In this document: positions 43,546-54,050 of the stretch, piece after piece
Position numbering within the stretch: position 1 is the first letter of the stretch
How the letters are laid out: each line of letters opens with the position of its first letter
DNA from: Siphonodentalium dalli
Lineage: Eukaryota > Mollusca > Scaphopoda > Gadilida > Siphonodentaliidae
NCBI GenBank assembly: GCA_032622095.1
Contig: CP136061.1
Coordinates: 6,082,734-6,146,733 of the forward strand
Reading direction: 5' to 3'
DNA length: 64,000 nt
The notes under the pieces: model-generated
Told to the model about the DNA's origin: nothing
What the model saw: the letters and a program-made list of their open reading frames with translations, nothing else
Database searches by the model: none
Program-made: the position numbers and the translations under genes

Positions 43546-44087
43546 CTGGAAAAATTGACTTAGCAACGAGATTTTCTTTATCAACTGTGATATATGATAA
43601 GAAAACAGAAACTGTGATAGACAAAATTATGAGAATGTGGGTTGGTGGTGGATTCGGTGTACCAGCGAGATTCTTGTCAGACAACGGTGGTGAATTTTCA
43701 TCAGATAAATTCAGAGATATGGCTGAAAATCTCAATGTTGAGGTATGGAACACATCTGCAAACTCTCCATGGCAGAATGGCATCTGTGAAAGAAATCATG
43801 CAGTTACAGACAATAATGTTTCTAAGATTCTATGTGACAATCCAAAGATGGACCTTGAGATAGCCCTTATTTGGGCTGTCAATGCTAAGAATTCCCTTCA
43901 CATGGTTTACGGCTATAGTCCTCACCAACTTGTGTTTGGTATAAACCCCAAGCTGCCATCTATTCTGACTGATGCTCCTCCAGCTTTAGAAGGAACCACA
44001 AGAAGTGAAATCTTTGCAAAACATATTACATCTTTGCATGCTGCAAGAGAAGCTTTCATAAATTCGTCCAACTGGAGAGACTTTTAG
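43546..44087 (+). pseudogene. Copia integrase core (5' truncated)
   Basis: The integrase inserts cDNA into chromosomes using a D-D-E triad. Numbering from an ATG at 43536, Asp8 (IDLATRFS), Asp49 (FLSDNGGEF) and Glu85 (NGICERNH) are present with exactly 35 residues between the second Asp and Glu, as in the family. Downstream YGYSPHQLVFG is typical of copia integrase. The N-terminal HHCC zinc region is missing because the tandem array begins there. The frame ends at TAG 44085-44087, while coding similarity continues in another frame after a T run at 44082-44085, pointing to a 1-nt slip. Confidence 0.85.
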
Positions 44088-44890
44088 CATTGGTGAGAGA
44101 GTATATTTCAAGAATGATAAATCCTCGGAATGGAAAGGGCCTGGAAAAGTGTTGGGTCAAGATGGCAAGGTGGTTTTCTTAAGACATGGCAGTCTTTACA
44201 TCCGAGTTCCGTCTTGTAGAATGATGAAAGTTGGACAAGAATTTTCAAATGGAAAAACTGATGAAGTTAAACTGTTAAGCAATGATAACGAAGAGGAGAA
44301 TTTGAAGGTTCAAACTACATGTATGACAATTCCAACTGCACAGATGACACCAGAAGATGAAAGTGAAAGCGATGATACCGGTAGAAGTGTAAAGTCTACA
44401 GCAGCGTGTGAAGAGACTGATGATACAAATAATCCATTTAATTCCAAAGGAAAAGACTCTGGACTACCAAAGTTGAATGACTGTATCTTGTACAGAGTCA
44501 ACAGTGATGATATATGGAAAAAGGCAGATATTGTGAGCAGAGGTGGAAAGACAACAGGAAAGTACAAAGGATGGTTTAATGTTATGAATTCACACAGTTC
44601 AGAAGTGTCAGGTGTAGATTTTGAAAATCCGAGTGTGGAATGGAAGATTTTTGACACATGCAGAGATGAACATATATGTAGTGATGATCAGAACATTGAT
44701 GAAGTTAATGTGGTAATAACAGATGGACGAGAAGAAGATATTATGATTGCAAAAATGAAGGAAATTGACAACTGGAAAAACTTTAAGGTGTATGAAGAAG
44801 TAGATGATGTTGGTCAGCCATATATATCAACAAGGTGGGTCGTTACAGAAAAATTCAAGAATGGGGAAAGGCAGTTAAAGGCAGTTAAAG
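44088..44890 (+). pseudogene. Copia linker and start of reverse transcriptase
   Basis: It opens with WKGPGKVLGQDGKVVF and SLYIRVPSCRM, the conserved patch after integrase in metazoan copia elements. A long acidic Asp/Glu/Ser-rich linker follows, then a WKKADIVSRGGK patch and the reverse transcriptase start (STRWVVTEKFKNGE). It breaks at an exact 10-bp tandem duplication, GCAGTTAAAG at 44871-44880 and 44881-44890, which moves the following domain into another frame; the frame stops at 44907. Confidence 0.8.
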
Positions 44891-46000
44891 GCTCGACTTG
44901 TTGCTAGAGGATTTGAGGAAAAAGATGAACATAGGACAGATTCGCCAACTGCAGGGAAGGAAACTCTAAAAATCTTATTAGCATTAGCTTCATCATTAGA
45001 GTGGATATGCAGTTTTATTGATGTGAAGGCTGCTTTTCTGCAAGGAATGGAAATTGGACGAGAAGTATATCTCAAACCGGATATATCACTGTCATCAGGG
45101 AAGTTATGGAAACTCAAAAAATGTGTATATGGCCTGAATGATGCTTCTAGAAATTGGTATTTCAAAGTTTGTGATGTGATGAAACAACTAGGGTGCCGAA
45201 AATCAGTAACTGATCCAAGCTTATTCTACAAATATGACAATAAGGAACTTTCTGGAATGTTCTTAATTCATGTTGATGACTTTATCTGGGCAGGTACAAA
45301 GGAATTCAAAGAAAATGTTATCATTCCTCTGTCTGAAACCTTCAACATTGGAAGACATCAAACTTCTCAATTCAAATACATTGGACTTGATATCAGACAT
45401 TCAGATGAAGGAATATTCATGAATCAACAACAATACATAGAATCTACACAATTCATTCCGATAAACAATGCACGGAAATCTATGAAACATGAACCGTTGA
45501 CTGAAAGTGAAATAACACAATTGCGGAGCTCATCTGGACAAATCAATTGGATAGTTAATCAGACACGCCCCGATGCAGCATATGATGCTTTGGAGATCAG
45601 CACATCTATCAAAGAACCCAAAGCTGAACACTTAGTTAAATGCAACAAAATTCTAAAACAGCTCAAATTGGAATCATTCGAAATAAAATTCCCGGTACTT
45701 AATGATGTTAACAATCTTCGACTGAGACTATACTGTGATGCCTCATTTGCAAACCTTCCTGATGGATATTCTAGCTCTTGTGGTTATATTATATTCTTGG
45801 TTGACAATAATGAAAAATGTAGTCCAATTTGCTGGAAGTCTAACAAAATTCGGAGAGTTGTGAAGAGTACACTAGCTGCCGAGGCACTAGCCATGGTTGA
45901 CGGACTGGATGCAGCATATTATTTGGGCTGCATATTGAGTGAATTACTTTTCAACACTGTGGATAGAAACAAAATGTCCATTCACCAAAACACATCGTAA
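44891..46000 (+). pseudogene. Copia reverse transcriptase and RNase H
   Basis: Reverse transcriptase signatures in order: KAAFLQG (first catalytic Asp just before it, at 45020-45022), YGLNDASRNWY and HVDDF (the catalytic Asp pair, near 45269). RNase H follows with YCDASFA (about 45730), a CWKSNKIRRVVKSTLAAEA patch and DAAYYLG. The end of RNase H (normally a TDNKS-type motif) is lost; the frame stops at 46000 just before the 38-bp array. Functionally it would copy element RNA into DNA and degrade the RNA strand. As it stands it lacks an in-frame start and the C-terminus. Confidence 0.85.
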
Positions 46001-46005
46001 CAGTA

Positions 46006-46305
46006 TCCTCTTATAGTCAATCCACAATCGAGTGTTATCCAAATCCTCTTATAGTCAATCCACAATCGAGTGTTATCCAAATCCTCCGATAGTCAATCCA
46101 CAATCGAGTGTTATCCAAATCCTCCGATAGTCAATCCACAATCGAGTGTTATCCAAATCCTCCGATAGTCAATTCACAATCGATGTTATCCAAATCCTCT
46201 GATAGTCAATTCACAATCGAGTGTTATCCAAATCCTCCGATAGTCAATTCACAATCGAGTGTTATCCAAATCCTCCGATAGTCAATTCACAATCAAGTGT
46301 TACCC
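46006..46305. repeat. 38-bp array, ~7.7 copies
   Basis: The unit is CCTCCGATAGTCAATCCAC plus AATCGAGTGTTATCCAAAT, with early units CTCTTATAG and later TCAATTCAC. It begins within a few bases of the retroelement stop. Confidence 0.9.
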
Positions 46306-46330
46306 TTTCACAAGAATAACATACAAACTA

Positions 46331-46446
46331 CAGTAATGTCCTAAATAATTGACCCCTAAACCACAGCAGAATTATGGGAATTTTTTTAGGATATACATGT
46401 AGTCGGAAATATGGCTTGTTGCCATTCATTGGAAAGCTCTCACCGA
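46331..46446. mobile_element. Foldback MITE family E, left arm only
   Basis: TA, then CAGTAATGTCCTAAATAATTG, running to GGAAAGCTCTCACCGA, where it breaks off. Confidence 0.7.
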
Positions 46447-47387
46447 TAGTTGGACTTTTTTGGAATATCTTATATATTATTCTGGAAATTATTTAAAGTC
46501 GCTGTGGCAATAATTCTCAATATATGCTCATTTATTCATATTCGTATTTACTTATGCAATCTGAAACCTCTTGGCTGGTCCCTGTGTACTGGTCTGGAGA
46601 GAAGTGACTTATCTCAATATGAAACCTCTAGACTGGTCCCCGTCCCTAATGGGGTCACTATTCAAGGTTGTGTTTGTACTTCAATCTCGCTCCTATGGAA
46701 TGATGAACAATTTGGAATTACAATGGAAGTGTCGTCTGCTCCAGTCTATGTGGGGCTCTCTATGGGCTTAATTACGTTGGAAGTGTCGTCTGCTCCAGTC
46801 TATGTGGGGCTCGCTATGGGCTTGATTACAATGGAAGATTGTTTTTCTCTCCACTGATTGCTGTAGAGTCAAATGGATTGCTGCGTATGTAAATGTATTT
46901 CACATGAGTGAGAATATTTTACTGATTGCGGCAAAATTAAATGGATAGTTGCGTATGTAAATTTATTCTATATGAACAGAGAAACAAATGGCTTGCACGT
47001 AATAACCCGATCATCAATTCCGTTGAAAATGTTCAAATGCCAAGCAACGCAATTAAACTGGGAGGTACGGCTCCGACAAGACTCGGCCGAACTTAATGAA
47101 ATCTTCAATCGGGAATTAAACCTGCGTTAATTATGGTCTGCACAACACAGACTAGCTTACGATAAATTATTCAGCGGAGTAAATTAGTTTTCCACTGGAG
47201 ACGTGTTTCTAAGTTGCAGCTAATTTTAAGCTGATATCGGCCTCCTGAGAATACTTCATATACCTCGAACGGGAAGCGTGTAATACAATCAGTTAAAGGC
47301 AAAACCTACACTCAGGAAGAAGTCGCGACAAATAGTCGACCCTCGAAACAAATACATTTGATAAATAACTGTTGCTCTTAACCCTTT
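46447..47387. repeat. K-like 53-bp duplication and spacer
   Basis: GGAAGTGTCGTCTGCTCCAG and TCTATGTGGGGCTC are duplicated at 46728 and 46781, matching the K module core. GAAACCTCT-x-GACTGGTCC also appears twice (about 46562 and 46620). 46860-47387 has a short diverged duplication (ATTGCTGCGTATGTAAAT) and no gene. Confidence 0.55.
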
Positions 47388-48066
47388 CATGACTGGAGGT
47401 TCCTGTAGGGAGCCCCATACAGGTGGAAGCTTGTATTGCTGAGTGTCATCTGCTCACGTCTGTGAGGGGCTCCATAAGGGTAGTTTAACCCTTCCATGAC
47501 TAGAGCTTCCTGTTGGGAGCCCTATACAGGTGGAAACATGTATTGCTGAGTGTCGTCTGCTCACGTCTGTGAGGGGCTCCATAAGGGTAGTTTAACACTT
47601 CCATGACTGGAGCTTCCTGTAGGGAGCCCCATACAGGTGGCAGCTTGCATTGCTGAGTGTCGTCTGCTCACGTCTGTGAGGGGCTCCATAAGGGTAGTTT
47701 AACCCTTACATGACTAAAGCTTCCTGAAATTTTGCAAAAACCCTGTGCCAATGCATTCTCTTATATATGCAAATCTCCCATAGGGAGCCTCGCATATATA
47801 AGAGAATCCATTGGCTTACAATCTTCAGGTAAATATTATTAGGCCAATGTATTCTCTTATATATGAGAGGCTCCAGATGGGAAACTCGCATATATAAGAG
47901 AATTCATTGGCACAGGGTTTTTGCAAAATTTCAGGAAGCTTTAGTCATGTAAGGGTTAAACTTCCCTTATGGAGCCCCTCACAGACATGAGCAGACAACA
48001 CTCAGCAATACAAGCTGCCACCTGTATGGGGCTCCCTACAGGAAGCTCCAGTCATGGAAGGGTTAA
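47388..48066. mobile_element. Chain of five TTAA modules (K-K-K-C-inverted K)
   Basis: TTAA occurs at 47388, 47485, 47592, 47699, 47956 and 48063. Between them are three direct K modules (GGGAGCCCCATACAGGTGG, GCTGAGTGTCGTCTGCTCAC, GAGGGGCTCCATAAGGGTAG), one complete family C MITE (47703-47955) and one inverted K. Neighbours share single TTAA sites. K begins with the family C end CCCTTCCATGACTGGAGC and finishes with a different end, AAGGGTAGT. Confidence 0.85.
47703..47955. mobile_element. TTAA MITE family C with perfect long ends
   Basis: Ends CCCTTACATGACTAAAGC / GCTTTAGTCATGTAAGGG are part of a ~45-bp terminal inverted repeat that continues into the CCCTGTGCCAATG start of each cassette. 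Two cassettes (47748-47812, 47843-47912) oppose each other. Confidence 0.85.
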
Positions 48067-48282
48067 AAATACTTCCATCTCGACACCTCGTCCACAAATT
48101 ACGACTGCTCACTCGATGCTCTCGTGCCTCCAGGGGAAACAAAATTCATAGATTATTGTGAACCATGTATTGATTCAAATGATGAATTACCACACGATAA
48201 ACACCAATGATTAATCTCTATGCAATATTCATCAAAGTTGAAAATTCTGCGTTACCGCCTGTGTCAGGTCTAACAGATTACG

Positions 48283-48990
48283 TTGTCAATACATGCCGCT
48301 CGATCTGAAGGGCTGTAGTCGAATCATATTCAATAGGAATCAAGTGGTGTTGAAACTGAGTCAACATGTGGACTTCCTTTCACTCCCATTCAAACGTTTA
48401 CTGTACACGACTCCAGGGCGAATAGTCACTTGACTCCGACATGCAAGCCTTGAAATAGTGTGTCTGTCATCTGCAGAATGAGGTCCCCAGAGGTTGAATT
48501 TAGTGATGCTACCCCGCATAGTGGGCTAGCATCACCAAATTCACCCTCTGGGAACCTCATTCTGCTGAGGTGTAAGCAGAATGAGGTTCCCAGAGAGTGA
48601 ATTTGGTGATGCTAGCCCACTATGCGGGGTAGCATCACTAAATTCACCCTCTCAGGGGACCTCATTCTGCAAATGACAGACACACTATTTCAAGGCTTGG
48701 ACCCCAACATCGTCAAATGGCCCCGACTTCCTCTACAATTTATGTTTCAAAATGATTATTAGCCCCTTCACTAGATATATGGTATATTGTCAGTCCATAG
48801 GCTGTAGCGAATCACAGTCAATACATGTCGGTCGATTTGAGGGGCTGTAGTCAAATCACAGTCAATAGGGATCAAATGATTTTCTGACTGAGTCAACACA
48901 CCGTCTTCCTGTAACTCCCATTCAAACGTTTACTGTGTACGACTCCGGGGCAAATCGTCACCCGACTCCGATGTGGTCAAATGGCCATGA
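48283..48990. repeat. ~165-bp duplication flanking a hAT insertion
   Basis: GTCAATACATG...GGGCTGTAGTC, CTCCCATTCAAACGTTTAC and ACGACTCC occur at 48285-48443 and again at 48812-48975. Copy 1 is split by the MITE at 48444; copy 2 is uninterrupted (CCGATGTGGTCAAATGGCC). Confidence 0.75.
48444..48699. mobile_element. hAT MITE family D with paralogous empty site
   Basis: CAAGCCTTGAAATAG ... CTATTTCAAGGCTTG. The left flank CCGACATG (48436-48443) and right CCAACATC (48704-48711) correspond to the single CCGATGTG of the empty site (48968-48975). They are divergent 8-bp duplications. Four extra bases (GACC) follow the right end. Confidence 0.8.
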
Positions 48991-49033
48991 TTTCTTATAT
49001 CAGTGACTATTGTATCATAGATTAAAAACTTAA

Positions 49034-49357
49034 CCCTTTCATGATGGGAGCTGTGCTGGTACAGCATTAAAGATCCTGTGCTACTGCATTCTCTAATATA
49101 TGTGAGTCTCCCATAGGGTGCCTCGCATATATAAAAGAATACACTAGCTTACAAGTTCAAGGTAAATATTGTTTGGTCAATGCGTGTTCTTATATATGCG
49201 AGGCTCCCATAGTGAGCCTCACATATATAATAGAATGCATTGGCACAAGGTTAAAGTACTCTTATGGAGCCCCTCACAGATGTGAGCAGATGACACTGAA
49301 CAATACAATCTGTCACCTGTATGGGGCTCCCTACAGGAAGCTCCTGTCATGGAAGGA
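49034..49357. mobile_element. TTAA MITE family C joined to an inverted K module
   Basis: TTAA at 49030 and 49251. The C element has CCCTTTCATGATGGGAGC and two cassettes (49085-49150, 49176-49246), but its right terminal repeat is missing: it stops at GGCACAAGG before TTAA. The K module (49255-49357) ends CTCCTGTCATGGAAGGA, restoring a C-type end, so C left end plus K right end bracket the whole. Confidence 0.75.
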
Positions 49358-49462
49358 TTGAGTAGTAACAATTTTCAAGGCTAAAAAATTACCTTGGCTA
49401 GAAATTTCTCTTCGGCTAAAACTACTAGGCTCTGCATTGTTGCATGCTCAACGCATACATAG

Positions 49463-49684
49463 AGTAATGGCATAAATAATCGACTCCTTAACCACAGCTC
49501 AATTATGGGTAATTTTTCAGGATTTAGTTGGAAATATGGCTTAATTTTAATTGTTACCATTCATCGGAGAGCACTCACTGAGAGCTTTCTGATGAATGGC
49601 AACAAGCCATATTTCCAACTAAATCCTGAAAAATTACCCATAATTATGCTGCGGTTAAGGAGTCGATTCTTTAGGGCATTACTG
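49463..49684. mobile_element. Foldback MITE family E
   Basis: TA then GAGTAATGGCATAAATAATC; right end GGGCATTACTG. The arms are complete, with a 9-base insertion in the left arm (TTAATTTTAATTG). Confidence 0.8.
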
Positions 49685-49758
49685 TTTAACTTCAGTTTTA
49701 GAATTAGAATTTGGTTAATTATCATGGCAGATCTTGGTTGAGTCGGGCTTAAAATTTC

Positions 49759-49796
49759 TGATTATTAAGATAGCCCTTGTTAATTATCTCAGTATT
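49759..49796. repeat. Single diverged copy of the 29-bp array unit
   Basis: ATTATTAAGATAGCCCTTG TTAATTA TCTCAGTATTATT: one unit with a 4-5 bp insert, 3.75 kb before the array at 53513. It may be the ancestral or a dispersed unit. Confidence 0.7.
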
Positions 49797-50500
49797 ATTT
49801 CGGCCAATTTGGCCGGTTACTTCATGTGTGTTTTTCATCTGACGTGTGTGTCGGAATAATGATGTGGAGGATTTATGTAAATGTTAGCCCAAACTACATT
49901 TCCAAGTAACGATGGTTTTGTTGTTTATTTTGAGGAATAATACCGCGTCAGATGAATTCAGCCCAAATATGTTAACAGTTGTCGTGTAAAACATTCGGCA
50001 GTAGGTTAGCGTTATTTAGTATTTGTGGATGTCCTTTAACATGGGGAAAATAGATTACTGCGCTTGAACGAGCATGTGAATTGTCGTTTTTAATGTATAG
50101 CAACTTTATAATCAATAACAGAGGCATTCTCTGTCAAATAAGGTCGCTCTATTTACGATACCAATTGGGGAACTTTGTAAATTAAATTACGCGTAAACGT
50201 ATACCTGCTGCAAATAGAAAAGGTGTCGGAATCGGCGTACTCGCCCCAGGGCTAACTCGCCCCAATCGACGCGTGCCAACTCGGAATAAAAGGCCAACTC
50301 GGAATAAAAGATGCATACGGGGTGTTATGTGGCGTTTGGTCCGTTGTTTCTCAATGAATATTATTGAAATTTGGTGTATATGTCCGGGCTGGGACATGGA
50401 ATACAACAACGTTTGAATTGTTTTTAAATTTACAAATTTGTTGATTTTATTCATTTTTTTTTCGTTCTGAAACACACTATAAAGTGTATATAATATAATA
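49797..50500. other. No gene recognised
   Basis: A 108-codon minus frame (50182-50508) begins with hydrophobic residues but turns into translations of a short duplicated phrase (AACTCGGAATAAAAG twice, near 50278 and 50295). It is not accepted as a gene. Confidence 0.5.
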
Positions 50501-50504
50501 ACGA

Positions 50505-50800
50505 ACACGAGACATACATAATTTATAAACTGTTAACAAAAGATATCAAATTCAATACATGACAAAGATGACTCAGTGGAGTTTATAAAGTGAACATAAA
50601 AACATTGAGGTAAGAATCTTTTTAAGGAATGCAACTTTATTTAATGATAATAAACACATAAATTAAAATAACAAACATGAGACATACATGATTTATAAAC
50701 TGTTAACAAAAGATATCAAACTCAATACATGACAAAGATGACTCAGTGAAGTTTATAAAGTGAACATAAAAATATTAAGGTAAAAATCTTTTTAAGCATT
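50505..50800. repeat. ~170-bp tandem duplication
   Basis: GAGACATACAT, ATTTATAAACTGTTAACAA, ATACATGACAAAGATGACTC and GTTTATAAAGTGAACATA recur with a 170-bp offset (50510 and 50680). Confidence 0.8.
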
Positions 50801-52159
50801 ACTAAACTGTTTAGCACAGTCCACTTCACTCATCCGATCATCACCAAACTTCATATTTATCTTGATATTGATCTATCAGATGAGAGCTATAAAATATTTT
50901 TTTAATTTTATAGGAAAAGTGGTCGCCAGCGGCCATATTGCATTTACGTTATATGTTATCGCGTCATGTCGATATCTATAGTATTACTTAGAAATTTCAC
51001 CTTTCCAGATTCATAATTGCTCCATTGACTGTAACAGATGGAATTATTCCCCTCTTCGGATAGAGTGTCACTGAAACTTTATTTTGTCAGACTGTCTGTA
51101 TAGTCAGTAGTCACTGATTATATATGGCAATAATCTGTAATAAGATGTAGCACTATTTTATTTTATATTTACATGCAGTGCTGTTTTTATACAACAATTC
51201 TAATCCCCCCTAGATCATCATGTGATCGACCATACATCGCGCGAGGACCTGGTTGAATTAAGGGGGGTTTTATGGATAACTTCTGTCCTCAAGCTAGATT
51301 ATACTTATGACATTTAATGGCATGTGCTAACGTGGAGGGTTAGATATGCTTGAGACACCACCACTCTTCAATTCACACCAAGTTATCAGCTGTCATATTC
51401 GGATATTAGAACCCATAGCCATGATATATGGTTTATTTTGTGTATACTAGTAATATTGTTATTTTCAGTACCTTTATATACCAGTACTGTGTATAACAAT
51501 GCATATAAATTAATCCATGTATACATGTATATTGATTCAACGGATTCAGTGGTTTTGTCCATCAGTCTATCAAATTTGCGGGGAAAACATAGCCACAAGC
51601 AGTACACCCTGTTAAATTTCGAATTTGAATCAATTGGCGCACCCTGCAGCCAGCTTTTATTGGAGAACTTTTTCTCATGTGGATAGTTTGGGTCACCGCT
51701 AGATGTGAACCATGTTTTGTTCTCAAGCTGTCCTTGTGAAGACATCACTGCCAGCGGTGATCTTGAATTTTACTATTTTTATGGCTAAATAATTTGGTTG
51801 ATCCTACAGACGACACCCCTTGTCCGATCGTCACCAGATTCCACAATGATCTTCTGGATAACCAGGGTGAGAGTAATCTAATTTTCCCGAATTTCGTTAA
51901 AAAACATTACCACAGGCAGCAATTTGGTATCTTACTGTTTGATCCTATTTTGCGTGACTGAATTGTTTAGCAACTGTACAGTCATATCCCTCATCTGATA
52001 GTCACCACACTTTATATTGATCTTCGGGCTGACAACTAGATGGGAGCTATCGAATGCTTTGAATTTTTTTGGAAAACATTGTCGCCAGCAGTCATCTTCT
52101 ATTTTGGTTTTTATATACATGTATATCTCTTCATTCGGATAGCCAGTATTACGTAGGTA
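50801..52159. repeat. Decayed ~160-bp-type repeats
   Basis: Phrases CATCCGATCATCACCAAAC, CGCCAGCGGCCATATTGC (50820-50950), CAGCGGTGATCTTGAATTTTAC, TGTCCGATCGTCACCAGATT (51750-51840) and CATCTGATAGTCACCACAC, GCCAGCAGTCATCTTC (51990-52100) follow the same order as the monomers at 4163-4925. They are old copies, each single. The frame 51386-51748 minus lies here without support. Confidence 0.55.
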
Positions 52160-52372
52160 CAGTAATGCTCTAAGTAATCGACTCTTTAACTACAGCTGAA
52201 TTATGGGTACCTTTTCAGGATTTAGTCGGAAATATGGCTTGTTGCAATTCATCGGAAAGCTCTCGGGCAGAGCTTTCCGATGAATGGCAACAAGCCATAT
52301 TTCCGACTAAATCCTGAAAAGTTACCCATAATTCTGCTGTAGTTAAAGAGTCGATTAATTAGGGCATTACTG
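52160..52372. mobile_element. Foldback MITE family E, near-perfect palindrome
   Basis: 213 bp, TA on both sides (52158-52159, 52373-52374), ends CAGTAATGCTCTAAGTAATC / GATTAATTAGGGCATTACTG. Same length as 41808-42020. Confidence 0.9.
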
Positions 52373-52554
52373 TACTTCAACTTTCCGCATTCCTGTCATC
52401 ATTTGAAATATAAAAATTTTACCTGATACCATGCACCCTTCAAAATTTGTTTCGTCGTATCTATTTTAATGACCCGTATGGTAATATTGATACAGATATA
52501 TTTGTCAAACATTTCTTTGTACAATATACAGGTATTTAGTTTGTAACTAAATCT

Positions 52555-53475
52555 AGAAATATATAATAGTAGCTGGTGGACCCTACTTCGTCCGGGATGT
52601 TCCCCTCTTATTTTCGGAGAATTGCGCGATTTAACCTTGAATTGACCATTTTAAAGGTGAACGTCATGTCGGGTCACGATTTGACCGGTCCAAAACACTC
52701 CCCGGACAAAAGTCACGACAAAAGTACCCGTAGGCTTTACCCGATTTGACCTTGAATTGACAATTTTGAATGTCAAGATCAGGTCAGGGTCATAATTTGA
52801 CCCACCCGAAACACTCCTGGGACAAAAGTAACAGTAGGTATTATATTTCGTTGAAATACTTCCGTTTTACCAGATTTGACCTTGAATTGATCTTTTTGAA
52901 TGTCAAAGTCAGGTCGGGATCAAGATTTGACCCGTCCAAAATACTCCCTGGAAATAATTTCCCCTAGGTATCAAATTTCGTCCAATCTGTCCGGCAGTTT
53001 TCCCGGCCATAGCTAACAGACAAACAGACAGACAAATGTCCAAAATATATATTAAACTAGCTGATGTACTCGACTTCGTTCGGGCTATTTAGGGATTTTT
53101 TTTTTGTGATCGCCTCCATCTGGACAGTACCCAGTATATACAGCGTCTGGCCAAACTATTGTTCAATTAGTCCAGAAACATGCCTACATCAGCACGTTCG
53201 AGAACATGGTCCCACGTGAAGTTGGACCCGTCCATATTGCTCCCGGGATCGAAGTAGTCCTACACACAAATTTTTAGTCGGATCGGTCAAGGTCCAGAAA
53301 CATGCCTATGAGCGAGGTCAAGTTGACACGTTAAATACCAAATCCGAGTCGGATCAGTCGAGCAGTGTTAGAGTCTATAACACATACACACATGCATTCA
53401 TGCATACACACATACATACAGACAGGTGTTCCAAAATGTATAATCGATAGCTACAACAATTCTATGGTAGATAGT
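52555..53475. repeat. ~120-bp repeat units with (GACA)n tail
   Basis: GATTTGACCTTGAATTGAC is repeated at about 52628, 52744 and 52870, each with GGTC-x-GATTTGACC and ACACTCC. It closes with AGACAAACAGACAGACAAAT and TAGCTGATGTACTCGACTTCG, echoing the TAGCTGGTGGACCCTACTTCG start. A second weaker block ends in a CATACACACATACATACAG run. The 65-codon frame 52770-52967 is a shadow. Confidence 0.6.
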
Positions 53476-53512
53476 TCACGGCCGACCTGATGCATGCATC
53501 TTAGTTTTCTTG

Positions 53513-54050
53513 TTAAGATAGCCCTTGTTATCTCAGTATTATTAAGATAGCCCTTGTTATCTCAGTATTATTAAGATAGCCCTTGTTATCTCAGTATTAT
53601 TAAGATAGCCCTTGTTACCTCAGTATTATTAAGATCGCCCTTGTTACCTCAGTATTATTAAGATCGCCCTTGTTATCTCAGTATTATTAAGATCGCCCTT
53701 GTTACCTCAGTATTATTAAGATCGCCCTTGTTACCTCAGTATTATTAAGATCGCCCTTGTTATCTCAGTATTATTAAGATCGCCCTTGTTATCTCAGTAT
53801 TATTAAGATCGCCCTTGTTACCTCAGTATTATTAAGATCGCCCTTGTTATCTCAGTATTATTAAGATAGCCCTTGTTATCTCAGTATTATTAAGATCGCC
53901 CTTGTTATCTCAGTATTATTAAGATCGCCCTTGTTATCTCAGTATTATTAAGATCGCCCTTGTTATCTCAGTATTATTAAGATCGCCCTTGTTATCTCAG
54001 TATTATTAAGATAGCCCTTGTTATCTCAGTATTATTAAGATAGCCCTCAA
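53513..54050. repeat. 29-bp array, ~18.5 copies
   Basis: The unit is TTATTAAGATAGCCCTTG plus TTATCTCAGTA. Variants are ATAGCCC/ATCGCCC and TTATC/TTACC. Outer units are ATAGCCC and central ones ATCGCCC, as expected from growth inside the array. Confidence 0.95.

Larger units (their letters stand above)
43546..46000 (+). mobile_element. Ty1/copia retrotransposon pol fragment
   Basis: In order: integrase catalytic core, acidic linker, reverse transcriptase, RNase H. Integrase before reverse transcriptase is the diagnostic Ty1/copia order. Gag, protease, the integrase zinc-binding N-terminus and both LTRs are absent. The left edge is a 19/20-bp array and the right edge a 38-bp array. Two frame breaks (about 44082 and 44871-44890) and no other stops suggest a fairly young dead copy. 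The metazoan clade cannot be fixed by eye. Confidence 0.9.

Noticed and set aside
42691-43783. Long minus-strand frames of ~300 and 190 codons (YHRFEYISS-type repeats)
   Set aside because: They are translations of the 19/20-bp array, one of which runs antisense into the copia integrase. There is no coding signature.
42697-46305. LTRs of the copia element
   Set aside because: I compared sequence on either side and found two unrelated arrays, no direct long repeat, no primer-binding or polypurine site.
50182-50508. 108-codon minus-strand frame
   Set aside because: The reading depends on a short duplicated phrase and has no conserved motif; the hydrophobic start is not a clear signal peptide.
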